A stretch of DNA of 64,000 nt from Chroococcus sp. FPU101 (GCF_017312365.1 NZ_BLJI01000002.1:62001-126000); one strand, 5' to 3'; numbered from the stretch's first letter, positions 44,309 to 54,386 are shown. Notes: generated from the sequence alone by a model not told the origin. Translations and numbers: made by a program.

Positions 44309-45619
44309 ATGACTGACCCTCTTTCCCAAATTGCCCATCAAAAGGGTATACGTTACTTTCTGATCTGTTTTACTGATCTGTTTGGTGTACAAAGAGCGAA
44401 ATTAGTGCCATCACAAGCGATCGATCTTCTAGCCGCTAATGGTGCGGGTTTTGCGGGTTTTGCGGCATGGTTAGATATGACCCCTGCTGATCCCGATATC
44501 CTTGCCATTCCCGATCCAAATAGCCTTTTTCAACTACCTTGGCGGCCCGACGTTGCTTGGATGCCTGCGGATCTGTATTCTGTGGATGGAAAACCGATCA
44601 TACAAACACCCCGTTTAGTCCTAAAAAGTGTTCTCTCACAAGCAGAGGAACGCGGTTATCGGGTTCGTACAGGGGTCGAGTGTGAATATTTTCTCTTGAG
44701 TGCCGAGGGACATCAATTATCTGATCCACGCGATCGCTCTAGTAAACCCTGTTATGATCAAGAGTCTCTGATGCGTCGTTTTGATGTCATTTCAGAAATC
44801 TGTGACGGAATGCTGAATTTAGGATGGGGGCCGTATCAAAATGATCATGAAGATGCGAATGGTCAGTTTGAGATGAATTGGACGTATGCGGATGCACTCT
44901 GTACCGCCGATCGTCATGCCTTTTTTAAGTATATGGTGAAATCCATTGCAGAAAAACACGGTTTGCGAGCGACCTTTATGCCGAAACCCTTTCCTCATTT
45001 AACAGGAAATGGCTGTCATACTCATCTTTCAGTTTGGGATAATGCAGGAACCACCAATCTTTTTTATGATCCAGAAGGAGAGTTAGGGTTATCGAGTTTA
45101 GCCTATCAGTTTATTGGGGGTGTACTCCATTCGGCACAAGCTTTATGTGCTTTTACAAATCCGACGATTAACTCGTACAAACGTATTCATGCACCTGTAA
45201 CCGCTTCGGGTGCCACTTGGTCGCCCAGTACCATTAGTTATAGTGGTAATAATCGTACCCACACGATCCGTATTCCCGATGCAGGTCGTTTTGAATTGCG
45301 ACTGGCTGACGGTGCTGCTAACCCCTATCTGTTACCTGCGGCTTTAATTGCCCTTGGACTTGATGGCATCGAACAAAAACGCGATCCAGGCCCACGTTAC
45401 GATAATAATAGCTATACTGATCCACTGCCGAAAGGAACCGTCAAATCTTTACCTATTCATTTACTCGATGCCCTACGTTCTTTGGAAACAAATACAATCC
45501 TCGCCAATGCACTAAATAATGGTTTTGTCAAGTCTTATTTGAAATTAAAATATCAAGAATGGCGGGACTATAGTAAACAGATTAGCCCTTGGGAATTAGA
45601 ACAGACAATCAATTGTTAG
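44309..45619 (+). CDS. glnT: Type III glutamine-synthetase-like ligase (GlnT family)
   Basis: The 436-residue product is a glutamine synthetase homologue of the GlnT / gamma-glutamylmethylamide synthetase group, annotated as 'type III'. It keeps the beta-Asp region (AWLDMTPADPDILA), GVECEYFLLS, NDHEDANGQFEMNW, HLTGNGCHTHLSVWD, the ATP/Glu site RIHAPVTASGATWSPS and NNRTHTIRIP, and the C-terminal RLADGAANPYL. Members join glutamate or a similar acid to ammonia or an amine. The company of a desaturase-like oxygenase and a hydrolase suggests an amine or amide metabolite other than glutamine. The stop overlaps the convergent glycosyltransferase end by 4 bases. Confidence 0.85.
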   Translation: MTDPLSQIAHQKGIRYFLICFTDLFGVQRAKLVPSQAIDLLAANGAGFAGFAAWLDMTPADPDILAIPDPNSLFQLPWRPDVAWMPADLYSVDGKPIIQTPRLVLKSVLSQAEERGYRVRTGVECEYFLLSAEGHQLSDPRDRSSKPCYDQESLMRRFDVISEICDGMLNLGWGPYQNDHEDANGQFEMNWTYADALCTADRHAFFKYMVKSIAEKHGLRATFMPKPFPHLTGNGCHTHLSVWDNAGTTNLFYDPEGELGLSSLAYQFIGGVLHSAQALCAFTNPTINSYKRIHAPVTASGATWSPSTISYSGNNRTHTIRIPDAGRFELRLADGAANPYLLPAALIALGLDGIEQKRDPGPRYDNNSYTDPLPKGTVKSLPIHLLDALRSLETNTILANALNNGFVKSYLKLKYQEWRDYSKQISPWELEQTINC

Positions 45620-46848
45620 AATTCTTCGACCACCTCTTGAAATAGGGCTTCATACTTATCTAAAGCGCGTTCAAAAGCGTAGTTTTCTTCGGCAAAAACT
45701 CGTCCCTGTTGACCTAAGATTTTAACTCGCTCAGGATCAGAATATAATTTTAAGATAGCTTGGGCGAGTGATTCGGGGTCTTCGGGAGGAATAACCAACC
45801 CGCCACCACTGCTAATAATTGCTCTCGCGGCGGTTCCTGTTTCGGGAACAGAGGCAATAATGGGACGACCACTGGCTAATAAAACCTGAATTTTTGACGG
45901 CATATTAAAAGAAATCACATTATGTTTTTGCATCACCATCGCCACATCAGCCGCCGCTAACATTTCTGGTAGCTTTTCTCTCGGTTCAAACGGTCTTAAA
46001 ATGACGTTATTTGCCCCTTGTTGTATCCGATAGTTTTCTAAACGGGCTAAAGCTTCTTCTTTTCCGACAATCACAACCGCTAAATTAGAAAGATGGCTTA
46101 AACGTGCCGCCGCATCGATTAAAGTTTCTAGGGGTTGAGTGAGGGCAATATTTCCCGAATATAAAACAACAAATTTATCTTCTAAATGATTGGCTTTGCG
46201 GAAGTAATTATTTTCTTTTGGTAAAGGTTTAATAAAATTGACATCAACCCAATTAGATATTTCTACAATTTTTTCGGGTTCAACACCTTTAGTTAAAAGA
46301 TTTTTCGTAAAACCATCGGCAATAACACTAATGCGGGTAGCAGTACGATAGGCAAAACGTTCTAAACCTGAAAAGACTTGAATCATTTTTTGATTCGTCA
46401 GTAACCCAACATGAACCGCCGCATCGGGTAAAATATCTTGAAGATTGAGAACGATCGGAACTTGATAAATAGAGCCTAAAAAAGCCGCAGGAACACAAAC
46501 GGGTAAACCTGGTACGGTTAAGAATATTAAATCGGGTTTCCAGCCCCTAAGAGCCTGAATTAAGCTTAAACCAACAAAACTCAGTTCAAATAGAACACGA
46601 TTTTTTAGACCCCGTTGTTGACGTACCCAGACAAAACAACGCTGTATTTTAACCCCATGGCGTTCTTCAGTAAAATATAAACGATCGCGGTACTCTAACG
46701 GAATTTCACTAGCAGGATACCAAGGAACCGCCGTCACCACCCGCACCTCATGACCCCGTTTCACGAGTCCTTCAGCAAGTTCAGTCATCAAGGGCGCAAT
46801 CCCGATCGGTTCAGGATGATAATTATACGAATAAAGTAAGATCCTCAT
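45616..46848 (-). CDS. Glycosyltransferase family 4 (WcaI-like)
   Basis: The 410-residue product has the GT-B fold of family 4 glycosyltransferases. The N-terminal acceptor half reads MRILLYSYNYHPEPIGIAPL, and the nucleotide-sugar half contains VVLYSGNIALTQPLETLIDAA and the family motif NMPSKIQVLLASGRPIIASV with a following Glu. The start resembles WcaI of colanic acid synthesis, so exopolysaccharide or cell-surface glycan assembly is likely. The donor sugar is unknown. ATG at 46848 is chosen over the GTG two codons upstream. No other glycan genes are adjacent. Confidence 0.88.
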   Translation of the reverse strand: MRILLYSYNYHPEPIGIAPLMTELAEGLVKRGHEVRVVTAVPWYPASEIPLEYRDRLYFTEERHGVKIQRCFVWVRQQRGLKNRVLFELSFVGLSLIQALRGWKPDLIFLTVPGLPVCVPAAFLGSIYQVPIVLNLQDILPDAAVHVGLLTNQKMIQVFSGLERFAYRTATRISVIADGFTKNLLTKGVEPEKIVEISNWVDVNFIKPLPKENNYFRKANHLEDKFVVLYSGNIALTQPLETLIDAAARLSHLSNLAVVIVGKEEALARLENYRIQQGANNVILRPFEPREKLPEMLAAADVAMVMQKHNVISFNMPSKIQVLLASGRPIIASVPETGTAARAIISSGGGLVIPPEDPESLAQAILKLYSDPERVKILGQQGRVFAEENYAFERALDKYEALFQEVVEEF

Positions 46849-47150
46849 ATTCACACGCGAAAGTCATAAGGCATTTTAACAGGTTTATTGATTAAGACAA
46901 GGTTTAGGGACAATTCAAATTTTGTACTTCTAGTTATAAGTGATTGGCAAATCATCCCTAAGAGGGTTGTCATTTAATCAATTTAATTTTATTTTTTCTT
47001 CTGATAGTATAGTGTAAACTTAAACCAATTGAGAATAGTTAATCAAAACTATTTTTGGATTAATTTAGATGAAAAAATTAACACAAACCGAGTAATCGAT
47101 AGAGCTATACTACAAAAAGAAAATCTTTTTTGAATTTCTATTGATTAACC

Positions 47151-47768
47151 ATGATGCGACGATTACAAAGAATGTTAATGGTTTGCTTACTAGCGAGCCT
47201 TTTGTTAGTAACATCCTGCGCTAAAGCACCTTCTCAGTTTGACCAAGCCCAAAAAGAAAGTACAGCCAAAGGAGCTAGTGCAGTCGTAAAAGACTCTACA
47301 ACAGGCGGTACATTTAATCAATTCTTCCCACCATCAGGGGGAGGATATGATCGAGTTTTTGTTCAAGAAAAGAAAGGTTTTGCTGAAGCCAAGCTGAAAA
47401 AAGGTGGAACTGAGTTAGCCGTGATGTCGATCTCTGACACACTTAATAATCCCACTGCAACCGCTAAATTTAAAAGCAGTCAAGCACAGATCAAAGGTTA
47501 TCCATCCGTGCAACAAGGCACAACAGGAACAGCACTTTTAATAAATGATCGTTATCAAGTAAAAGTTCTGTCTCGTGATCCAGCTTTTACTGAAAAAGAT
47601 CGACAAACTTGGTTACAAAAGTTTGATTTAGCAGGTTTAGCGAAACTACAAGCTAAAGGTGAGACGAATACCATCACCGCGAAAAAAGCTCCCTCTTTTA
47701 TCCCTTCGCCAAAAGAACCCGATGAATTGACAGCCAAGAAACAACCCGCTTGGATATTTGCTAATTAA
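47151..47768 (+). CDS. Lipoprotein of unknown function
   Basis: The 205-residue protein has a basic n-region (MMRRLQRM), a hydrophobic core and the lipobox LVTSC with the lipidated Cys near residue 23, so it is exported and membrane-anchored. The mature part is Lys/Thr/Gln-rich, with repeated short beta-like segments (GYDRVFVQEKKGFAEAKLKKGGTELAVMSISD) and a Pro/Lys-rich C-terminus. I do not recognise the family. It is 38 bases upstream of another uncharacterised gene (47807) on the same strand. Confidence 0.8.
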   Translation: MMRRLQRMLMVCLLASLLLVTSCAKAPSQFDQAQKESTAKGASAVVKDSTTGGTFNQFFPPSGGGYDRVFVQEKKGFAEAKLKKGGTELAVMSISDTLNNPTATAKFKSSQAQIKGYPSVQQGTTGTALLINDRYQVKVLSRDPAFTEKDRQTWLQKFDLAGLAKLQAKGETNTITAKKAPSFIPSPKEPDELTAKKQPAWIFAN

Positions 47769-47806
47769 TCATTTTTAGATCAATTAAGTAGTAGGAGAGT
47801 CAATTT

Positions 47807-48694
47807 GTGAGTAAGCCTATTTATGAATTAGTCGATGAGTTACCGACCAATAATATGACAGTAACTACCCTGAGAGCCTTAGATTTTGTGGTTCCAGGAC
47901 AATGGGAAAATATTGTCGGCTTTAAAAACACAATTGTCAAAGTCACAGGGGAAACCGATGAAGCCCTAATTCAACAAATTGGCGATCGTGCGGTATGGTT
48001 ATTTAATGATAAATCCCAAGGCTATCAACGGGCTTTATGGTTATATCAAACCATTGATGACGCTGATGCTGCATTAGCCACAGCCGCTTTAGCCAATAAA
48101 ATCAGTGGTAGGATTCCTTTAGGCGGTTTACTCAATCGTATAACCCCCAACTCTGAAAAGGCTCAAACCTTAGACCTCGTTCTGAAACTGGTCACAGAAT
48201 TAGTCGCTTTTTGTCAAATTAATGGCATTCCAGGCGATAGTATTGGGGATTTTGTCGGTGCATTGGGTGAATATAGCGGTGAATCTTTGATGCGGATGGC
48301 TGCCTTAGTTTCTATCGATGGTTTGATTCCCTTGGGGCCTGATTTTATCAAAAAAGTTGAAAGCACTCTCGGTATTCTTTCCCCTGCTGAGTTAGAAAAA
48401 AATTCAACCTTTGGTAAAATTAAGCCACTCATTCCGGGTGAGAGTACAGAAGGACAATTAGCCTTTATTGGTGAAAGCTTTAATTCGACGAAAAACTGGA
48501 TGGGTAATTTTGTCGCACAAAAATCATTAACCCCTGAAAAACTACTGAATCGTTTTAATAGCTTTATTGATTTTTCTGAAGGTAAGTTAGATTATCTAGC
48601 CGCTTTCTTGGATATTACAACTAATTATTTTGAACACACGGGAACCCAGTCACTCGCTAGACGATTGATTGAACGTGCTGTTGCTGAAATTTAA
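47807..48694 (+). CDS. Hypothetical soluble protein, 295 aa
   Basis: This is a 295-residue, mostly helical soluble protein (MSKPIYELVDELPTNNMTVTTLRALDFVVPGQWENIVGF...), starting at GTG 47807 with TAGGAGAGT upstream as the ribosome binding site. No signal peptide or membrane helix is seen and I find no catalytic motif. The internal stretch GYQRALWLYQTIDDADAALATAALANKISGRI is conserved-looking. It is followed by a strong terminator-like hairpin. The family is unknown to me, although the clean frame and ribosome binding site make it a secure gene. Confidence 0.8.
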   Translation: MSKPIYELVDELPTNNMTVTTLRALDFVVPGQWENIVGFKNTIVKVTGETDEALIQQIGDRAVWLFNDKSQGYQRALWLYQTIDDADAALATAALANKISGRIPLGGLLNRITPNSEKAQTLDLVLKLVTELVAFCQINGIPGDSIGDFVGALGEYSGESLMRMAALVSIDGLIPLGPDFIKKVESTLGILSPAELEKNSTFGKIKPLIPGESTEGQLAFIGESFNSTKNWMGNFVAQKSLTPEKLLNRFNSFIDFSEGKLDYLAAFLDITTNYFEHTGTQSLARRLIERAVAEI

Positions 48695-48708
48695 CCTTTT
48701 TTAAACAG

Positions 48709-48755
48709 AAGGCGGAGAAATCAGGTATTATCTATCCTGAAATCTCTGCCTTTTG
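48709..48755. terminator. Long hairpin terminator between convergent genes
   Basis: A 17-base imperfect inverted repeat (AAGGCGGAGAAATCAGG with CCTGAAATCTCTGCCTT) is followed by TTTTG on the plus strand and by T-rich sequence on the minus strand. It lies between the plus-strand hypothetical gene and minus-strand ndhO and probably serves both. Confidence 0.72.
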
Positions 48756-48775
48756 TTTTGCGACAGAACGCTGGC

Positions 48776-48991
48776 TCAAACTGCTTCTAATTGCTCTAGC
48801 CTAAGCCAAACATTAGGAGTCGGAACATAAAATTTAACTAAAGCATATTCGTCGTTGAGATCAACAACCTCGCCCTTACTGTTGAATAAATAAGCAGGAA
48901 AACGGCTATCACTGGCTTTCGCTTCTAAGCTATTGTTTAATTGTTCTGGAAGGACACGAACTAAAGATCCTCTTTTAATTGTTGCTGCCAT
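48776..48991 (-). CDS. ndhO: NAD(P)H-quinone oxidoreductase subunit O
   Basis: NdhO is a small cytoplasmic-side subunit of the cyanobacterial NDH-1 complex that modulates its cyclic electron flow and CO2 uptake. The 71-residue product follows the family pattern: [49 protein letters not shown] and the C-terminal [13 protein letters not shown]. Length is normal. It is the second NDH-1 accessory gene in this window, after ndhL. Confidence 0.93.
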   Translation of the reverse strand: MAATIKRGSLVRVLPEQLNNSLEAKASDSRFPAYLFNSKGEVVDLNDEYALVKFYVPTPNVWLRLEQLEAV

Positions 48992-49044
48992 AATGGTTAG
49001 TTTTAGTGTTTCTTTCCTACAAATTGTTACACAAAGTTCAGCCT

Positions 49045-51165
49045 TTACACCGCTTCAACGGGTGCTAAATCTTTAATTTCTCTGGATGCTTGGACTAATG
49101 AGAGTAACGGGCCGATTTGTTCAGTTCCACTTACACTTAAATCACTGTGACATAAAATAATTTTTTCGGTGGCGCGTCCCAATAAATCTTTGATAATTCG
49201 TTGTAAACGCTCTTGATCGGCGATTTCTTGATCTTCGGGTGTCCAAACTTGTCCCGACCAATTGCGTAAAAATAAAGGTGCGCCGTATAATGTTGCGGCC
49301 CCACCTTTTGGCCAAAGGGGTGAACCAGTATCGAGCCAAAATTGCCAACGATGGGCGGTTCGTAGTGATCGATACTGAAAGATATTCGATAATGTGACGG
49401 CACCTTGATGACTTAAATTTCTCACGGGATAGGGATTTGCAGTAATGGTTCCTCGGCGCAATAATTGGATAAATTGTGCGATCGTATCGGTGGGAGTTTG
49501 GAAACTAGGTTCATTTTGCCGTAATCTGCGATCAACTTCCCAATAATGTTGTGCGGTTTCCATCAATTCTCGTAACACGGCTAGTTGATCGAACATTAAC
49601 TGTTTATAATTGATCAATTGTTTAATCGCACGATCTAAGATCATAATCGGCGTTAAACCCTGTTGTTGCCGCAATTCTTTAATGTGATTAATCCATTCTA
49701 AAATCTTAGAATAGCTTGTTGATGCGCGATATCCTAAACGATCCCATCTTTGAAATGTTTCAAGGGGTAACAGTGAGGGATATTCTGGATCAACATGATA
49801 GCAGGAATCCGCGATTAATCCTGCTCTGACGGGATCGATATCAGATCGGCTTAATATAACTAACATCTCAGCGACAGCATCCTGTGTCACCAAACGACCT
49901 AAACCTGGATAGATTAAAGCAAGCAGGGTTAATAAGGTACGAACCAAGGGAGAACTATTTAAAGGACGTTGTTCATTTAATGGTTGTACTGGGATATTTT
50001 CTTTAGTCAGGGCTTCAATAAAGCTATAACGCGCAATTTCATCTAAACCTGGTGCAATAATGACAATATCAGCAGGATTGATATATTGTTGTTTGACCGC
50101 TTGAATAATCACTTCTGAAATTTTTCTTAAATTATCAGCGCGTGAGATGGTTTGGATCGATTCAATTTGATCGGGTAAACTCTTGAGATAGATAGGATCG
50201 TTAATCGATTGAATTAATGTCTCTTCAAATTCGCTGGCTAGTCCTTGAGGTTCTAAGAGCGTTTTTATCCTACATCCTGCCGCGATACTGGCTAAATGAT
50301 CTGGATCTGCATTTAATCCTAAACGAATTTTGCCATTAGAGTTAAAGGTAAAAACACAGTCAACTTGTTGAGTAAGGAAAAAATCAAATAAATCTTTGGC
50401 AATAGCTGGATAATCATCTAAATCATCAGCGAAAACAGCAGATATACGGCGTTTTAACTGATTTTGATATTTAGGATCAGGCAGTAAACACCGCCAGTAA
50501 AGATCGTAAATAATACCGTAACTCAGTAAGCCTCGGTCTATGCACCATTGTCGCCAAATGTCAAGAAATTCTTTGGCTTTTTGGATACCCTGTTCTGGAT
50601 CGATCGCTTTAAGTAATACGCGATCGTCACTCGATAATCCATCATCTAACAGAGTTGGAATATCTTCAAGAGCGATCCCACTCGCACCCGCTAACTGTAA
50701 TAAGTCTAAGACGGTTCGGACTAAACGAGCTTCACTAATTCCGATGATGGGGTTAGGATAGTACGAGCGCCATAAACGTGTGGCTAATTCCTGTTCAGTT
50801 TCAGGGCGTAGACGTAAGGGAAATTGTGCTTTAAGATTGAGTTGTTCAAACAGTAATGGCCAAAATAGCATTACTTCATCGGTAATAAATCCTAAAGGGG
50901 TTTTACACAACATAGGATAGCTAAGAGAAACCGCATCAGACAAAAATCTTCGATTATCCTCATTAGCAGCCAAAACTAACACAGATGCGACGAGTTGGTC
51001 ACTTGGGTTCTTGGTTTTGGAGATTAACTGGTATGAACTCCGTTTTCTTAAAACCCATCGACGGAAAGCATTCACCAAATAAGTTGTTTTGCCACTGCGA
51101 GTTACTCCATTAATCCACAAAGGAAAAGACGATTGGCTTATATTGTCGAATTTATCTGCTAACAT
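49045..51165 (-). CDS. AddB/UvrD-like helicase-related recombination protein
   Basis: The 706-residue protein begins with a Walker A motif ([14 protein letters not shown], Lys near residue 27). It has an acidic Walker B-like strand ([20 protein letters not shown]) and later UvrD/AddB-like segments ([51 protein letters not shown]). This matches cyanobacterial proteins annotated as recombinase-family or superfamily I helicase-like. No AddB C-terminal nuclease Cys cluster is seen. It probably works on DNA ends, but helicase activity is not shown. The gene is divergent from pcxA, 144 bases away. Confidence 0.75.
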   Translation of the reverse strand: MLADKFDNISQSSFPLWINGVTRSGKTTYLVNAFRRWVLRKRSSYQLISKTKNPSDQLVASVLVLAANEDNRRFLSDAVSLSYPMLCKTPLGFITDEVMLFWPLLFEQLNLKAQFPLRLRPETEQELATRLWRSYYPNPIIGISEARLVRTVLDLLQLAGASGIALEDIPTLLDDGLSSDDRVLLKAIDPEQGIQKAKEFLDIWRQWCIDRGLLSYGIIYDLYWRCLLPDPKYQNQLKRRISAVFADDLDDYPAIAKDLFDFFLTQQVDCVFTFNSNGKIRLGLNADPDHLASIAAGCRIKTLLEPQGLASEFEETLIQSINDPIYLKSLPDQIESIQTISRADNLRKISEVIIQAVKQQYINPADIVIIAPGLDEIARYSFIEALTKENIPVQPLNEQRPLNSSPLVRTLLTLLALIYPGLGRLVTQDAVAEMLVILSRSDIDPVRAGLIADSCYHVDPEYPSLLPLETFQRWDRLGYRASTSYSKILEWINHIKELRQQQGLTPIMILDRAIKQLINYKQLMFDQLAVLRELMETAQHYWEVDRRLRQNEPSFQTPTDTIAQFIQLLRRGTITANPYPVRNLSHQGAVTLSNIFQYRSLRTAHRWQFWLDTGSPLWPKGGAATLYGAPLFLRNWSGQVWTPEDQEIADQERLQRIIKDLLGRATEKIILCHSDLSVSGTEQIGPLLSLVQASREIKDLAPVEAV

Positions 51166-51309
51166 ACCATATACATAGGATAAAAAATGGTTGATGAGTT
51201 ATTTGTTAAAGACAGGAACCGACTTTCTGTGTCAAGTAATTTAGTTCGATACATCAAATCATCCATCTTAATTAATTCGGTCAGATCGAGGTTAAATGTT
51301 AATTGAGCT

Positions 51310-52656
51310 ATGAGTTTAGGAAAAATTGTTCAATCAATTATTCAATGGTACGCTAAAACTCCTGAAAGAGCATTAGATCAAGCTTATCGCGCTGCTTTAA
51401 AAATTAAAGATATTGAAAATAAATATTTTAATGGACAGAAAGTATCTGGAGAATTTTCTGGTTATGGGTCATCGATTGTTGCTTCTTTTAAAACAGAGGT
51501 TAACGGCTTTCTCCAAATTATTAAAATAAGAAAAGCCGAATATGAAACGAGTCGGTTTATAGGGATTATAGCAAATTTAGCGTACTTTCGCTCAGGAATT
51601 AGAGATAGTAACGATGAGTTAAATGCGATCAATGCTGATTTGCTGATGTTTGAAAAGCTTCAATTAATTGATGAAACTTTAGCTAAGTATCGATTTAAAG
51701 AGAGTTATGTTAATCATGATAGTCGTGTGAGTCAGCTTAATTCGACAGCCATTAGAAAACAAACAAATATGACAGCAAAAAGTCGCGCTTTGTTTGATTT
51801 CATGGAAAATAACCCTGATTATGAAGATATGAATCGCTTACAAAAAGTAACCGATAAATCAGGTGTTTTACCGCGTTCTTTTTTAAATACGATTAATAGG
51901 ATCAAACAAGATATCGATCCGAAGTCTGTAGAAAGTGAAGAAGCCGTATTACAAAAATATCGAACTTCTCGCTATCAAACGGCGATGTCAATCAAACTTA
52001 TACTTTTGTTGCTTATTGTTCCTTTATTAATTCATCAATTAACAAAAACGTTTTTGATTAATCCAATGGTTAATCAATATGCTCAAAATCATGAACAAGC
52101 CATTTTTATTAATCAAGATTATGAAGAAGAAGCTTTTGTCGAATTAAAGCATTTTGAAGACTCTTTACATTTTAAAAATTTAATCCAACAAACTCCCCTA
52201 CTTTCTCTAGAAGAAATAGAAACAGAAGTGAAACAGAAAGCTACCGAAATTTCCGAAGAATTTCGCAATCGCGGAACTGATGCGATCGCTAATGTTTTTG
52301 CTGATCTAGCTTCCGTTGTTGCTTTTGGAGTGGTCATCTTTTTTAGTAGAAGAGAAATCGAAATTGCTAAATCATTTTTAGATGGAATCCTCTATAATTT
52401 GAGTGATTCAGCTAAAGCATTTTTGATTATTCTTTTGACAGATATGTTTGTTGGTTTTCACTCCCCGCATGGTTGGGAAGTAATTCTAGAAAATGTGGCG
52501 CGTCATTTCGGGTTACCAGAAAGTCGAGATTTTAACTTTCTCTTTATTGCTACTTTTCCCGTCATTCTAGACACCATCTTAAAATATTGGATCTTCCGAT
52601 ATCTCAATCGTATTTCGCCATCTGCTGTAGCCACTTATCGCAATATGAATGAGTAA
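51310..52656 (+). CDS. pcxA: Proton extrusion protein PcxA (CemA/CotA family)
   Basis: PcxA is needed for light-induced Na+-dependent proton extrusion at the plasma membrane and is the homologue of chloroplast CemA. The 448-residue product has a long soluble N-terminal domain (IVQSIIQWYAKTPERALDQAYRAALKIKDIE). A C-terminal CemA domain follows with about four hydrophobic helices and the conserved GFHSPHGWEVILE and LPESRDFNFLFIATFPVILDTILKYWIFRYLNRISPS. The protein is full length and ends in the usual Y-R-N-M-N-E. CemA-family membership is clear. Confidence 0.95.
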   Translation: MSLGKIVQSIIQWYAKTPERALDQAYRAALKIKDIENKYFNGQKVSGEFSGYGSSIVASFKTEVNGFLQIIKIRKAEYETSRFIGIIANLAYFRSGIRDSNDELNAINADLLMFEKLQLIDETLAKYRFKESYVNHDSRVSQLNSTAIRKQTNMTAKSRALFDFMENNPDYEDMNRLQKVTDKSGVLPRSFLNTINRIKQDIDPKSVESEEAVLQKYRTSRYQTAMSIKLILLLLIVPLLIHQLTKTFLINPMVNQYAQNHEQAIFINQDYEEEAFVELKHFEDSLHFKNLIQQTPLLSLEEIETEVKQKATEISEEFRNRGTDAIANVFADLASVVAFGVVIFFSRREIEIAKSFLDGILYNLSDSAKAFLIILLTDMFVGFHSPHGWEVILENVARHFGLPESRDFNFLFIATFPVILDTILKYWIFRYLNRISPSAVATYRNMNE

Positions 52657-52846
52657 CCAGCAAATACTTAAAATCCAGCATTTCAACTCTGACAATTATT
52701 AATTAGGATAATCAAAGTTTTTACTTCCTAGCTAAAAATTATATTAAGAATGAATAAAAAATAGAATTAAAAGTAAAACAGTTGAGATAAAATTTCAGTA
52801 TCAATCATGGCATGGCGTGTACCTCTTATTACTAAAGGAGCCTAAC

Positions 52847-53230
52847 ATGAATACGAAAAATACAGTATTAGAGCAGCTAGGTGGGGTAGAAACTGTTCGC
52901 GTAGCAGTCGAGCACTTTTACAATCGAGTGTTACAAGATAACCGAATCAATCATTTTTTTGCTGGTGTGGATATGGTGAAGCAGAAAGCACACCAAACAG
53001 CCTTTCTGTCCTATGCTTTGGGTGGTTCTAATCATTACGAAGGAATGTCGATGCGAAAAGCTCATCAGCATCTCGTCGAAAGAATGGGTTTAAACAATGA
53101 ACATTTTGATGCCGTCGTCGAAGACTTAGTTAAAACCCTTGAAGAACTTAAAGTTGCTCCAGAGTTAATTGAGCAAGTTGTCGTCGTTCTAAGCGATCCT
53201 AATCAACGCAAAAACGTGCTTAATCAGTAG
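52847..53230 (+). CDS. glbN: Group I truncated haemoglobin (GlbN)
   Basis: This 127-residue truncated haemoglobin is of the cyanobacterial GlbN kind, linked in Synechocystis-type cells to nitric oxide and nitrogen stress. The 2/2 fold is kept: LGGVETVRVAVEHFYNRVL, DNRINHFFAGVDMVKQKAHQ (distal-side His49) and the proximal His73 in MRKAHQHLVERMG, which correspond to His46 and His70 of the Synechocystis protein. The position equal to His117, which forms a covalent haem link there, is Gln120 here. ATG at 52847 follows AAAGGAG and is chosen over 52817. Confidence 0.94.
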   Translation: MNTKNTVLEQLGGVETVRVAVEHFYNRVLQDNRINHFFAGVDMVKQKAHQTAFLSYALGGSNHYEGMSMRKAHQHLVERMGLNNEHFDAVVEDLVKTLEELKVAPELIEQVVVVLSDPNQRKNVLNQ

Positions 53231-53317
53231 TTTTGTGAGCGAAAAGTGCGAATTTCATCTATGTCTACGATATCGCTGACACAAACGAGTTTTGGTCAGT
53301 GATTTTGTTAATAAATC

Positions 53318-54271
53318 TTAGCTTTTTCTAGGGATACCTCGCAAAGCCAAAACATCATCTATTGTTGAACAATAATTTTTTAAACCAAAACTAGCAGGTG
53401 ATACTGTATTTTTGTGAGTAAAATGACGATAATCCATCAAAAATAGATCCCACTCGGCCATTCTGATATAAAACACCTTGATAAAAAAGTCGGCTAAAGT
53501 TTTGGTTAAATTGATCCGAAAATAGATTCTTTTTCCTAAATAATGACAGATTTGTTCAACTGCTTCATTAGCGGTTACAGGTGCATTTCCTAAGACTAAA
53601 TCTCGGTTATCGGTTTCTTTTAAAGGATGATCAACAAGATAGGCGGCTACTTGTGCGATATCCTTGGCATGGATATAATGAAAACTCCCATCTGCTTTAA
53701 ACCAACGAATCAGATCCGCATATTTGAGTACATCGGGTAAACCTCCATACAAATGAGAATAGGGGTATTTTTCGTCACCTCCGAGAACCAAAGTCGGATA
53801 AAGCGTGGTGATTTTAGAAGCGATCGGCAATTGATTTAATTTAGAATGACAGATATATTTAGTTCGTATATAGTCTGTACCAATTTCTCCCGCTTCTTTT
53901 AAGGGTTGGTTGTTGCGATCTAGTATACTTTCCGTCGAAAAATAAATCACTTGTTCACAGACATCGAGATCTAGCAAATTCAGTAAAGTTAGCGTTTTAG
54001 TGACATTAATTTCTTCGGTTTCTTCCTTTCCTCCCCAACTTGTAGCCACTAGGATCGCAACATTAATGATTTTTAATAAATCGCTATATTTTTCAATTTC
54101 TTTCAGATCGCCCGTTAGAATATGGATATTTGGGCGAGATTGATGGTTAAATTTTAATTTATCGGGATTTCTAACTAAAAAATATAATTCGTGATCCGTT
54201 TGTTGGATCAGTTCGTCTGCGAGATAATGACCAATACAACCACTAACACCCGTTACAAAAATCCGTTTCAT
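53318..54271 (-). CDS. NAD-dependent epimerase/dehydratase (extended SDR)
   Basis: The 317-residue product begins KRIFVTGVSGCIGHYLADELI, the Rossmann GxxGxxG motif of extended short-chain dehydrogenases. A later Y-x-x-x-K-like site lies in DYIRTKYICHSKL, preceded by VIYFSTESIL. A C-terminal substrate domain (residues about 190-317) is of the NAD-dependent epimerase/dehydratase type. The substrate is unknown; sugar-nucleotide or lipid sterol-like substrates are possible. A pair of 37-base repeats lies between it and hemE. Confidence 0.82.
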   Translation of the reverse strand: MKRIFVTGVSGCIGHYLADELIQQTDHELYFLVRNPDKLKFNHQSRPNIHILTGDLKEIEKYSDLLKIINVAILVATSWGGKEETEEINVTKTLTLLNLLDLDVCEQVIYFSTESILDRNNQPLKEAGEIGTDYIRTKYICHSKLNQLPIASKITTLYPTLVLGGDEKYPYSHLYGGLPDVLKYADLIRWFKADGSFHYIHAKDIAQVAAYLVDHPLKETDNRDLVLGNAPVTANEAVEQICHYLGKRIYFRINLTKTLADFFIKVFYIRMAEWDLFLMDYRHFTHKNTVSPASFGLKNYCSTIDDVLALRGIPRKS

Positions 54272-54284
54272 GCCATTCTAATTT

Positions 54285-54365
54285 AAAAAATAGAGGGTTC
54301 GACAAACAAACCCCTACAATCTTATCCCAAAAAATAGAGGGTTTGACGAACAAACCCCTACAATC
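54285..54365. repeat. Two tandem copies of a 37-base intergenic repeat
   Basis: Copies at 54285-54321 and 54329-54365 differ by two bases. Each reads A-run, TAGAGGGTT, C/T, GAC, A/G, AACAAACCCCTACAATC. Each has GGGTTTG-like and CAAACCC-like inverted arms, so each can form a hairpin. Such 'GTAGGGGTTTGT' units are dispersed intergenic repeats in cyanobacteria. They lie between hemE and the epimerase gene, where they could act as a processing or termination site. Confidence 0.75.
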
Positions 54366-54386
54366 AATTAAATAATATCGTATTGA

